A stretch of 55,620 bases of DNA, taken from the NCBI GenBank assembly GCA_030263715.1, contig SZPM01000017.1:1-55620 (forward strand), in the 5' to 3' direction. The stretch comes from ATM1 sp003577165 (GTDB taxonomy: Bacteria; Armatimonadota; Fimbriimonadia; Fimbriimonadales; ATM1). Position 1 is the first letter of the stretch; each line of letters begins with the position of its first letter. Of the stretch, positions 16,295 through 25,302 are shown one piece after another. The position numbers and the translations under genes are program-made. The notes beneath the pieces were generated by a model. That model was not told where the DNA came from. It made no database searches and was given only the letters and a program-made list of their open reading frames with translations.

Positions 16295-16903
16295 TTACGT
16301 GTCTTCCGCTGCGCGCCACAGGTACCAACTCGCAGCAGTGCGCCATGGGCGCCAGCGCTCAAACATCTCGCAACACTCGTCGGGCCTCGGTAAGTCCGAG
16401 AGTTTGTAGACGTTTCGAAGGCCCTTCCGCAATCCGAGGTCGCCTGCGGACATCACGTCCGGTCTTCCTAGCGCAAACATCATGAACATCTCGACGGTCC
16501 ACGGGCCGATACCCTTCATGGCGAGGAGGGCGGATCGCAACTCCTCATCGTCCATCCGGCGCAATCGGCGGAAGTCCAGGCCGTTGCAGCATGCCTGCGC
16601 GACGCCCCGAATGGTCTCACACTTCGCAGAGGACAGTCCGCACGAGCGCAGGTCGGATGGCTTCGTGGCCGTAAGACGAGTTGGTTCGATCTCGCCGACG
16701 TGCGACTGCAAACGTGCAAAGATCGAAGAGGCGGCCTTGCCGCTGAGTTGCTGGCCTACGATCGTCGCTACGAGGGCGGCGAAGGGGTCGGTGTAAACGC
16801 GGAGTTTTGGAGGCCCGTGTTCTCGCACAACTTTCCCCAAGATCGAGTCGCGCGACAGCGCGACGAATGCCGATCGAGACCAGGGAACGAGCCTGCGCCT
16901 CAT
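16295..16903 (-). CDS. DNA-3-methyladenine glycosylase II, AlkA-type (HhH-GPD)
   Basis: 202 residues. The helix-hairpin-helix is LLAMKGIGPWTVEMF, followed by the catalytic Asp at residue 155 in the AGDLGL motif. The N-terminal block PFAALVATIVGQQLS is typical of the superfamily. Such enzymes excise 3-methyladenine, 7-methylguanine and related lesions as monofunctional glycosylases. The protein is shorter than E. coli AlkA because it lacks the N-terminal mixed domain. Its ATG overlaps the stop of the upstream GrpE-like gene by four bases (ATGA), so it is the last gene of a three-gene minus-strand operon. Confidence 0.92.
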   Translation of the reverse strand: MRRRLVPWSRSAFVALSRDSILGKVVREHGPPKLRVYTDPFAALVATIVGQQLSGKAASSIFARLQSHVGEIEPTRLTATKPSDLRSCGLSSAKCETIRGVAQACCNGLDFRRLRRMDDEELRSALLAMKGIGPWTVEMFMMFALGRPDVMSAGDLGLRKGLRNVYKLSDLPRPDECCEMFERWRPWRTAASWYLWRAAEDT

Positions 16904-17589
16904 TCTTTCTTCTGATTTCGCTTCGCAGCTTCGGCGAGCTGATCAAACAGCCCGCCGGCCTCGGCCGTTGCTTTCTTCTTCTTCTCGGGAGCCTTCGGCT
17001 CGTCGAGTCGCATCGAGATGCCTGCCTTGGGTGCAGCAGACGGAGCGTCCTGTGTATCCGGTTCTTCGACCTCGACGTTGGGAGATCCGCTGCCCACCAG
17101 CACCTCGGCGAGCCGTCGGTCGCCGCTTGGGAAACTGTAGCCCCACGCGACAACGTCTGCGATCTCTTCCGGCCCAAGACTGCTCTTCGCAGTGCCGACG
17201 CACGCGTGGCGCGACTCGTCGAGACGAGAACCGATCTCCGGCGCATACACCTCGAAACCCGCTTGCCCGAACTCGCTGAACACGCGAGCCACGCAAGCGT
17301 GGAGGCGGACGCGATCCTCGGGACTGAGAGAAGGGTCGCAAACGGAATCGCGAGCGACGTTCATCGCAGAATGCAAGGCGGCTTCGATCTTGCCTACGGC
17401 GGCGTCGAGCGACTCCGCGCGCGACTTGATGGATTCGAATTCGCCTCTCAACTCTGCGAGTTGCGCGCGGACATCGCTCAGCGATCGGACGTCGTCCAGA
17501 ACTGCCGCCAGGGCGGCGTCGAGCCTCGCCACACCGGCCTTCACGGCCTCCAGGGCCTCGATCAGTCGCGATTCGTTGGATTCCGACAT
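16900..17589 (-). CDS. GrpE-like protein with extended C-terminus
   Basis: 229 residues from the ATG at 17589 (MSESNES), chosen over a longer frame because it lies five bases after the stop of the upstream peptidase gene. Residues about 1-90 are a long coiled coil. Residues about 125-190 resemble the GrpE head: 'GFEVYAPEIGSRLDESRH' and 'VVAWGYSFPSGDRRLAEVLV' line up with the corresponding GrpE strands, including the His after the LD pair and the GY turn. GrpE is the nucleotide-exchange factor of DnaK, but no dnaK or dnaJ is nearby. A charged, Lys/Ala-rich tail of about 45 residues follows. It may be a specialised paralogue; exchange activity is not shown. Confidence 0.65.
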   Translation of the reverse strand: MSESNESRLIEALEAVKAGVARLDAALAAVLDDVRSLSDVRAQLAELRGEFESIKSRAESLDAAVGKIEAALHSAMNVARDSVCDPSLSPEDRVRLHACVARVFSEFGQAGFEVYAPEIGSRLDESRHACVGTAKSSLGPEEIADVVAWGYSFPSGDRRLAEVLVGSGSPNVEVEEPDTQDAPSAAPKAGISMRLDEPKAPEKKKKATAEAGGLFDQLAEAAKRNQKKE

Positions 17590-17594
17590 CTTCG

Positions 17595-19100
<1,506 letters not shown>

Positions 19101-19178
19101 GGGGCGGCAGTTTACACACCCGGGCGGGGCGCCGACCCTAACCAACTTCTCGAGGTTCGCCGATACAGAAACGGGCCT

Positions 19179-21119
19179 ATGTGGGAATTCGCGGCACGCA
19201 TCCTGTCGGCCGGACTCTTAGTGGGGATCAGCGGCTGGACCGGTGTCCCCGACTTCGGCTTCGCGTGGCGAGCCGGACTCCTCATCGCGGGCTACGCAGC
19301 CGCGGCCTACATTCTTGAGAACCGGCGCGCCACCAATCCGGGGCTGTCCGGGATCGTCGCAGCCGCAGACTCCTTCGCCGTGGCTTTCATCCTGGCCTAC
19401 GCCGGGGTGCTCGAGCATCTCGGCCTCCTGGTCTGCGCGCCCATCGTCTATGCCGTGACTCGCCGGGCCAGTTACCCTGCTGCCATGGGTCCGATCGGCG
19501 CGGCGGCGGTGCTCGCGGCGGACCGAGCGGTTGGCGCGACCAGCGCTCCGTCGGCCCTCGTTTTTGCCCAGGCTGGAGCGGTGATGATCGTGTCGCTCTT
19601 GGCGAACCAGGAGAGGGTCGTGGTTCGACCCAAGACGATCGAGCAGATGATCAGCGAGTTGGCTCAGTCTGCGACCGCGGAAGACGAGTCAAAGAGCGTG
19701 CAGGCGCTGATCGATCTGCGCGAGAAGTACCGCCAGGTCAGCATTTCCTACCGAGAGTTGGAGAAGAGGTCGCGCATCGATCGGATCGCGTGCCAACTGT
19801 TCTTGTCGAGAAGCCGTCCGGGATCAAGCCTGAGTCGAATTCTCGATAGGCTTCGCACGCTTTTGGAAGCGAACGGCGTGATGATTCACCTCGCGAATCA
19901 GGTGGGCGATCGCATGGTGGTTGCTGCGGTTTCGGGAAGAGTCCCAGTGGAGGCCGAAGGGTCGAGCGTTCCTTTGGACGGGCGTGCCACGGCCACGCGA
20001 CTACTCGCGAACGCAGATGAGGCTCTCGCCTCGATTCGTCAGGGGAACTCGGACTCGCAAGCAGACTTCACCAACATCGTGCTGCGATGTCATGGGCGAA
20101 CGATCGGGATGCTCACGGTTTTTGCAGAGCCAGGTTCGAAACTCGAGTCGGTGCGCAGCCGAGCCGACGAGATCGCTGAGGCTGTGGGCCAGGTCGTGTT
20201 CGACGAACTTGAGAGGGCTAACACGGTCCGTCGAAGGGATGAGGCGGAGCTTCTTTACGAGATCGCGTGTCGCCTCGACGGGGCCATGACTGAAGCGGAC
20301 TTGGGTAAGCGCTGCGCAAAGTCGCTTCACGAGATCCTTCGATGCGAGCACCTTGGAGTGTGGCTCGTGGATGGGGTTCGAGCGATCCTGCTCGGTCAGC
20401 AGGGAAGGGCTTGCGACTTGCACGAGTCGCTGCGCATCGGGGAGGGGGGAATTCGAGGCTGGATTCGGACCGGCGCGCCGGGCATTTGCGCGTACTCGAC
20501 TGCGAAATCCACTGAAGTGGATGGCACGACGGCTCTGAAGAAGCGATTCGGAAGTTATCTTCTGATCCCTGTTCAGGCCGGAGATCTCACGATCGGTTTC
20601 CTTTCCGCAGGCGCAGCTCCCGACCAGGCTCTCGGGCCCGACGATGCCCGCATCCTGCGCCAAGTAGCGGGTGAACTCGCACACGCGTTCTCGGCGATCC
20701 ACTACCGCCGAGGCGTGACGACTGAGGTGCACGGCATCCTCTCGATATCAGAGTTCCAGCGCGCTTTGCTTAGCGCGTCCAATTTGCGTGCCTGCCTCGC
20801 CTACGTGGAGCCTCTGCAACTCAGCGAACTGACGGAGCGAGTGGGCGCCCCCACAGTCGAGCGCGCGACGCGAAAACTCGGGCTGCTTCTCAGGAGGCAT
20901 GCTCCTCGCGACGCGAAGATCTGCGGCAAGCCTGACGGATCGTTCGTGGCGCTCCTACCCGGCAAAACTCTGGGTGACGCCGAGTCCTGGACTCGCGAGA
21001 TTACGGCCCTCGCTGCCATGATCTCGTACGATGTCCCGGGTCAGGCAGACGTGCCGATGGCGGTTCGAGTGCGCGTCGCGGACCTGGATTCGGCCAGTCT
21101 CCCGGCGCCCGCCGCGTAA
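19179..21119 (+). CDS. Membrane sensor with GAF domains and a degenerate GGDEF
   Basis: 646 residues from ATG 19179; the frame runs open far upstream but antisense to the peptidase gene. About five hydrophobic helices fill the first 150 residues, followed by a coiled coil (about 170-210). Two GAF-like domains follow, roughly 215-370 and 380-540. The C-terminal 100 residues resemble a diguanylate cyclase fold ('LLLRRHAPRDAKICG' ... 'FVALLPGKT'), but the GGDEF signature is replaced by KPDGSF (residues 584-589). It should therefore be catalytically dead and may bind nucleotide or a partner. No receiver or DNA-binding domain is present. Input ligand unknown. Confidence 0.75.
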   Translation: MWEFAARILSAGLLVGISGWTGVPDFGFAWRAGLLIAGYAAAAYILENRRATNPGLSGIVAAADSFAVAFILAYAGVLEHLGLLVCAPIVYAVTRRASYPAAMGPIGAAAVLAADRAVGATSAPSALVFAQAGAVMIVSLLANQERVVVRPKTIEQMISELAQSATAEDESKSVQALIDLREKYRQVSISYRELEKRSRIDRIACQLFLSRSRPGSSLSRILDRLRTLLEANGVMIHLANQVGDRMVVAAVSGRVPVEAEGSSVPLDGRATATRLLANADEALASIRQGNSDSQADFTNIVLRCHGRTIGMLTVFAEPGSKLESVRSRADEIAEAVGQVVFDELERANTVRRRDEAELLYEIACRLDGAMTEADLGKRCAKSLHEILRCEHLGVWLVDGVRAILLGQQGRACDLHESLRIGEGGIRGWIRTGAPGICAYSTAKSTEVDGTTALKKRFGSYLLIPVQAGDLTIGFLSAGAAPDQALGPDDARILRQVAGELAHAFSAIHYRRGVTTEVHGILSISEFQRALLSASNLRACLAYVEPLQLSELTERVGAPTVERATRKLGLLLRRHAPRDAKICGKPDGSFVALLPGKTLGDAESWTREITALAAMISYDVPGQADVPMAVRVRVADLDSASLPAPAA

Positions 21120-21308
21120 TTCCCGCGAGGAATACCAGTAGACGGTTCGCGATTTCCGAATAATAATGGTCTGACCTTATCCATTCGGCGCCCACTCGCG
21201 GCGGGCGGCGGCGTGAGGTACAGGAGCGGACGAGTCGTCGTTTCTCGGAACGGTGTTCGGACGTTGTGATCCTCGGGACGGATTGGCCCGGTGGATGGGA
21301 GGGAAGGA

Positions 21309-21830
21309 ATGATGGATTCTTTGAATACAGTTCAGCCGTGCCTTGCCCGCGACATAACTGAGACCGGACCCGGACCGTCGCCGCTTGCGAGTGAGAACCT
21401 CTTCGAATTGGAGCGAATTCTCACCCAGCAGTGGAGAGCGGGAGACGCCCATGCGGGTCTGCGCTCCGTTGAGAGAGCCATTTGGCTCAACCCTCGAGAT
21501 CCGGACTACCACTTCTTTCGCGGCGCGATGCGTCAAATCGTCGGCATGACGCCGCAGGCGATGCAGGACTTCGAGACGGCATTGCGCCTCGCGAAGGACG
21601 AGACGGTGCGATCCAGGATCGAATCCGCGATTCGCGCGCTCGAGGATTGGCAGACTGCCCTCGTGAGGCTTCGCCTGTCGGAGGACCGAAACTTTCGCCT
21701 GGAATTCGCCGTGGATGCGAGGGCAGCGCTGACGAGAGCCGGTTTTGTGTTCTCGCCCGCGACGGAAAGAGCCGTGCTCATCTCGTGCGTGAGGTCGGAA
21801 GAGACCGCGGCGCAGGCGGGATTCGCGTAG
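21309..21830 (+). CDS. TPR-like repeat protein
   Basis: About 173 residues. GGGAGGGAAGGA directly precedes two adjacent ATGs (21309 and 21312), so either may be used. Residues 35-105 look like two tetratricopeptide helices pairs: 'GDAHAGLRSVERAIWLNPRDPDYHFFRGAM' is a near-consensus unit (given here only as landmark), then 'AMQDFETALRLA'. No signal peptide. It ends five bases before the convergent P-type ATPase gene, so the two 3' ends nearly touch. Probably an adaptor; partners unknown. Confidence 0.65.
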   Translation: MMDSLNTVQPCLARDITETGPGPSPLASENLFELERILTQQWRAGDAHAGLRSVERAIWLNPRDPDYHFFRGAMRQIVGMTPQAMQDFETALRLAKDETVRSRIESAIRALEDWQTALVRLRLSEDRNFRLEFAVDARAALTRAGFVFSPATERAVLISCVRSEETAAQAGFA

Positions 21831-21835
21831 GGCGG

Positions 21836-24085
21836 TCAGGCGCGAAGTCTCAGAGCGTTCAGCGTCACCAGAAGCGACACTCCCATGTCGCCTGCGACCG
21901 CGACCCAATAGGGTGGATCGGTCCATAAGAGGCCCGCAACGATGAGGCCCGCTTTCGTCGCGAGGCTGAAAGACACATTCTGAAGGAGAATCGCCCTGTA
22001 TCGTCGGCTGAGCCGAACGAGCCACGGGATGGCAGCAAGGCTGTCGTTCAGGACGACGATCTCCGCAGACTCGATCGCCGCTTCGGATCCCGCGGCGCCC
22101 ATCGCGACTGCCACGTTCGCGCGCTGAAGCGCGGCGACGTCGTTGATGCCGTCGCCCACCATGGCGACTGGCTCGACATTCGACAACGACTCGACGTAAT
22201 GAGCTTTTTCATCAGGTTTGACGTTCGCCTTCCAGTCGTCTGCGCTCAGGCCCTCTGCGACTGACCGAACCGCATGCTCATCGTCGCCGCTGAGGAGAGT
22301 GATCTTCGCGCCCAACTTGTGCAGGTCTTGCACGGACTCACGAGCGATTCTCTTCGGTTGGTCCCCGAATTCGAATATCGCGACGACCTCGCCGTCTTCG
22401 GAGAGATAGGTCCGCGAGCCGCCGCGGTCGTTTGTCTCGACGAATTCCGCCGAGCCGAGGCGGTACTCGTTGCTTCCGATGACGCCGACCATGCCGGACC
22501 CAGCGATGTCGCGGACTTGAGTCGCAGGAAGGCGTTCGGCCTCCGTTACGAATCTTGAGATCGCCCTCGAAACTGGGTGGGAACTCTGTTCTGCGAGCGT
22601 GGCCGCCACGCTCATCCAGCGAGCCTGGTCACCCCGAAGCGTGACTATCTTCTCGACTTCGAGTCGAGCGTGGGTGAGGGTCCCTGTTTTGTCGAACACC
22701 CAATGACGGATCGACGCGAGCGCTTCGAGCGCGCTGCCGCCCTTCACAAGCGCGCCATGCTTCGTTGCGGCGCCGATGGCAGCCACAGTCGCGACGGGAG
22801 TGGAAATTACGAGCGCGCAGGGGCAGGAGACCATCAGAAGCCAAAAGGCTTGACGGAGCGAGTGCTCCCACGGAACAGAAAACAGAAGAGGTCCCGCGAC
22901 TGCATAGAGAGCAGCGAGTCCGATTACCGTCGGCGTGTACCACGCGCTGAAGCGATCGATCAGTTCTTGTCGTTTCGAGCGGCTCGATTGTCCCTTCTCA
23001 ATCAGATCGAGCGTCCGCGCGTAAGTCGTGTCGGCGAATTCGACGTCTGCACGCACGACGAGCCGGCCCTGGCCGTTGATGCCGCCTGTCAGAACCTTCG
23101 AACCGGTTGAGGCGTAGCACGGCTCCGGCTCGCCCGTGAGGGCCGAGTTGTCAATCGTGCTGATTCCCTCGACCACTGTGCCGTCCACCGAAACGTGCGC
23201 GTGCGGGAGGATCTCCACTTCGTCTCCCACCTGGACTTGGCGAACGTCCATTTCGAGCACCTTTCCGTCGCGTCGAACGCGCGCGGTTTTTGGAGCGCAC
23301 TCCGCAAGGCTGCTGATGGCCGCTCGTGTGCGGCGGTAGGTTCGAGCCTGAAGCAGGGTTCCCAAAGAGAAGAGCCAGGCGACGCTCGACGCCTCGCTCC
23401 ACTCGCCGACGGCCGCTGCGCCGATCACGGCCACCGCCATCAAGGTGTTCATGGTGAATGCGAGTTTCGAGAGGCCGAAGAGACCCGACAGCAGCATCTT
23501 CCATCCACTGACCAGCCCTGCGAGCACGAAGAGCGGAATGCGCAACGTGTCCGGCGTCGCTTCGAGGCTTGCGATCACCCAGAGCGCTCCGCCGACGCCG
23601 AGTGTGATGATTTCGAGATTCGAAGATTCCGCTTCGACGTCGAAAAGTGAACTCGCAGAGAAGCCGAGTTTGCGGACTTCTTGGCGGATTCGTTCTGCGT
23701 CCGTGCGCGCGCGGTCGTATTCGACCTTCATGCGCGCAGTCGCGAAGTCGACGGTACAGGAACTCACGCCCGGAAGTTTGGTGAGGCCGATTTCGATCTC
23801 GCGCGCGCAGCCCGGGCAGTCCATCCCGCCGACGCGAAAGGTGTCATGCGTGAGGCCTGCGGCGACCTCCTGCATGACGCGAATCGCGGATCGTTCGATG
23901 CGGTCCGCGTCTGCGGCGTCGTCGAGGTAAATGCGAACCGCCTTCTTATCTTCGAGAAATTCCACCGCGCGCACGCCGTGCACGAGCGCGAGCCGGTTCT
24001 GAACTCGGTCGATGCAGGAGAGGCATCCGACTGCTTCGGGGGGAAGCCGGTCACAGCCGAGAGTGATGGTGGAGTTTCGGCTCAT
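21836..24085 (-). CDS. Heavy-metal P-type ATPase, Zn/Cd/Pb class (P1B-2)
   Basis: 749 residues. Two N-terminal HMA-type domains carry CxxC pairs, Cys21/Cys24 (GCLSC) and Cys90/Cys93 (GMDCPGC). The ion-path motif is Cys421-Pro-Cys423, the phosphorylated Asp465 lies in DKTGTLT, the SHP motif is SSHPVSRAI, and the hinge is GDGINDVAAL. The last helices carry Lys (TKAGLIVAG) and Asp-x-Gly (GDMGVSLLVTLNALRL), the P1B-2 pattern of ZntA/CadA, so Zn2+/Cd2+/Pb2+ export is favoured over Cu+. TGAGGA precedes the ATG. It lies 19 bases downstream of the lytic transglycosylase gene on the same strand, and the two are probably co-transcribed. Confidence 0.93.
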   Translation of the reverse strand: MSRNSTITLGCDRLPPEAVGCLSCIDRVQNRLALVHGVRAVEFLEDKKAVRIYLDDAADADRIERSAIRVMQEVAAGLTHDTFRVGGMDCPGCAREIEIGLTKLPGVSSCTVDFATARMKVEYDRARTDAERIRQEVRKLGFSASSLFDVEAESSNLEIITLGVGGALWVIASLEATPDTLRIPLFVLAGLVSGWKMLLSGLFGLSKLAFTMNTLMAVAVIGAAAVGEWSEASSVAWLFSLGTLLQARTYRRTRAAISSLAECAPKTARVRRDGKVLEMDVRQVQVGDEVEILPHAHVSVDGTVVEGISTIDNSALTGEPEPCYASTGSKVLTGGINGQGRLVVRADVEFADTTYARTLDLIEKGQSSRSKRQELIDRFSAWYTPTVIGLAALYAVAGPLLFSVPWEHSLRQAFWLLMVSCPCALVISTPVATVAAIGAATKHGALVKGGSALEALASIRHWVFDKTGTLTHARLEVEKIVTLRGDQARWMSVAATLAEQSSHPVSRAISRFVTEAERLPATQVRDIAGSGMVGVIGSNEYRLGSAEFVETNDRGGSRTYLSEDGEVVAIFEFGDQPKRIARESVQDLHKLGAKITLLSGDDEHAVRSVAEGLSADDWKANVKPDEKAHYVESLSNVEPVAMVGDGINDVAALQRANVAVAMGAAGSEAAIESAEIVVLNDSLAAIPWLVRLSRRYRAILLQNVSFSLATKAGLIVAGLLWTDPPYWVAVAGDMGVSLLVTLNALRLRA

Positions 24086-24104
24086 TCCTCAGCCGACTTC
24101 CAAG

Positions 24105-25130
24105 TTACGACTGTCCGCAGAGGCGTCTGTACCAGTCGATGACCTTTTGGATGTAATTCTGCGTTTCACGATACGGAGGGACTCCGCCATACTTTCTTAC
24201 GGCGCCGCTGCCGGCGTTGTATGCGGCGAGCATCAGCACGATGTCGCCATATTTTTGACCGTCTGCGCCCACCGTGTGATACTTTTCGAGGTGGCCCCGC
24301 ACGAGGCGGACGGTCCCGTAAAGGTTGTCCATCGTATCGTAGGCGTTGCGGACGCCTAAGCCGCGCGCGGTTCCCGGCATGAGTTGTCCAAGTCCCATTG
24401 CGCCGACGCGGGAAGTCGCCGATGGATTGAATCCGCTCTCTACGAGCACCATCGCCGTAATCAACCGCGCGTCCACGCCGTACTGCAGGCTGAACCCGAT
24501 GATGCCCGTCGCTATTTCAGTTGCCTTTTCGGGCGACAGCTTTTTGTTGTAGCGAAGGATGAAATCTGCGTAGTAAGGAATCGCGGCGTGGGCAGACACG
24601 TTCCAATCGGGGCCCTTGCCGCGCGTCAGAGGAACGGCCTTCGAGTCGTTTCGCTTCGTCGTCGTTCGTGGGTCTTGGCGGGGCTTTGCCTTCGCGGCCT
24701 CCGTTTGCTCCCATGCTCCGATCTGCGCTTCGGAGATGGAGGCGACGATGTCGGCTCGGAGGGGCGAGTAGTCCTTTTCGCGCGACGCTCGGACGATCAG
24801 CCGAGCGCGGGAATTCGGCACGGACAGCCAGGGCTCCGTCTCGCTGGCATGCAGAGACAGGATGCCACCGGGAGCGAGGACCATCAGCGTCGTGCCGTCG
24901 TTGGTTCGGATGACGCCCTTGACCACCGCCTTGACCTCGAGGACGGCTGAACCGATGAGGGTCTCAAGCGCGGCGCTGCCCGCGGCGTCGGTGATGCCGT
25001 ACTGCTTCCGAACCTGAAGGTACTCCTTCAGGTCGAGCGCAGATGCGGCGGCGGCGAGCGTCGCCACCGAAGCCAGAAGCAAGGTTCGGGCGAGAGTCAC
25101 GTTGAAAGACCGTCGAAAGTACTGTTCCAC
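24105..25130 (-). CDS. Lytic transglycosylase (SLT / LysM-less type)
   Basis: 341 residues from GTG 25130. Signal peptide about 1-32 (ARTLLLASVATLAAAASA). The N-terminal half is a strand-rich domain without known relatives, then a Lys/Arg/Thr-rich linker (about 145-172). The C-terminal SLT goose-lysozyme-like domain (about 205-335) has catalytic Glu231 (VLVESGF), the following GLGQLMPGTA block and the AAYNAGSGAVRKYGG motif. Such enzymes cleave the MurNAc-GlcNAc bond, leaving 1,6-anhydro ends. The start codon lies ten bases after the tRNA-Ser CCA end, and no ribosome site is visible. An in-frame GTG at residue 11 is an alternative start. Confidence 0.9.
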   Translation of the reverse strand: MEQYFRRSFNVTLARTLLLASVATLAAAASALDLKEYLQVRKQYGITDAAGSAALETLIGSAVLEVKAVVKGVIRTNDGTTLMVLAPGGILSLHASETEPWLSVPNSRARLIVRASREKDYSPLRADIVASISEAQIGAWEQTEAAKAKPRQDPRTTTKRNDSKAVPLTRGKGPDWNVSAHAAIPYYADFILRYNKKLSPEKATEIATGIIGFSLQYGVDARLITAMVLVESGFNPSATSRVGAMGLGQLMPGTARGLGVRNAYDTMDNLYGTVRLVRGHLEKYHTVGADGQKYGDIVLMLAAYNAGSGAVRKYGGVPPYRETQNYIQKVIDWYRRLCGQS

Positions 25131-25140
25131 AAAATTCGCA

Positions 25141-25232
25141 TGGCGGAGAGATCGGGATTCGAACCCGAGAGGCAGATTTCTCTACCTACCCACTTAGCAG
25201 GCGGGCGCTTTCGACCACTCAGCCATCTCTCC
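25141..25232 (-). tRNA. tRNA-Ser (anticodon GCT)
   Basis: Minus-strand cloverleaf of 92 nt including an encoded CCA (25141-25143). The acceptor GGAGAGA pairs with TCTCTCC, the anticodon loop CTGCTAA carries GCT, the long variable arm is typical of class II serine tRNAs, and the T arm is TCGGG-TTCGAAT-CCCGA. The lytic transglycosylase gene follows almost immediately on the same strand. Confidence 0.96.
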
Positions 25233-25243
25233 GGGTAGCCGTC

Positions 25244-25249
25244 ATTATA
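25244..25249 (-). promoter_or_regulatory. -10 element for tRNA-Ser (and transglycosylase)
   Basis: A perfect TATAAT on the minus strand, about 12 bases before the mature tRNA 5' end; no good -35 at 16-18 bases. A plus-strand TATACT overlaps it (25246-25251) and could serve the P1B-4 gene, also without a clear -35. Confidence 0.45.
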
Positions 25250-25302
25250 CTGACGGGCGTCATCGCTCCACCATTCGGCCCTGGGGCAGAATCGACTGTC
25301 TG

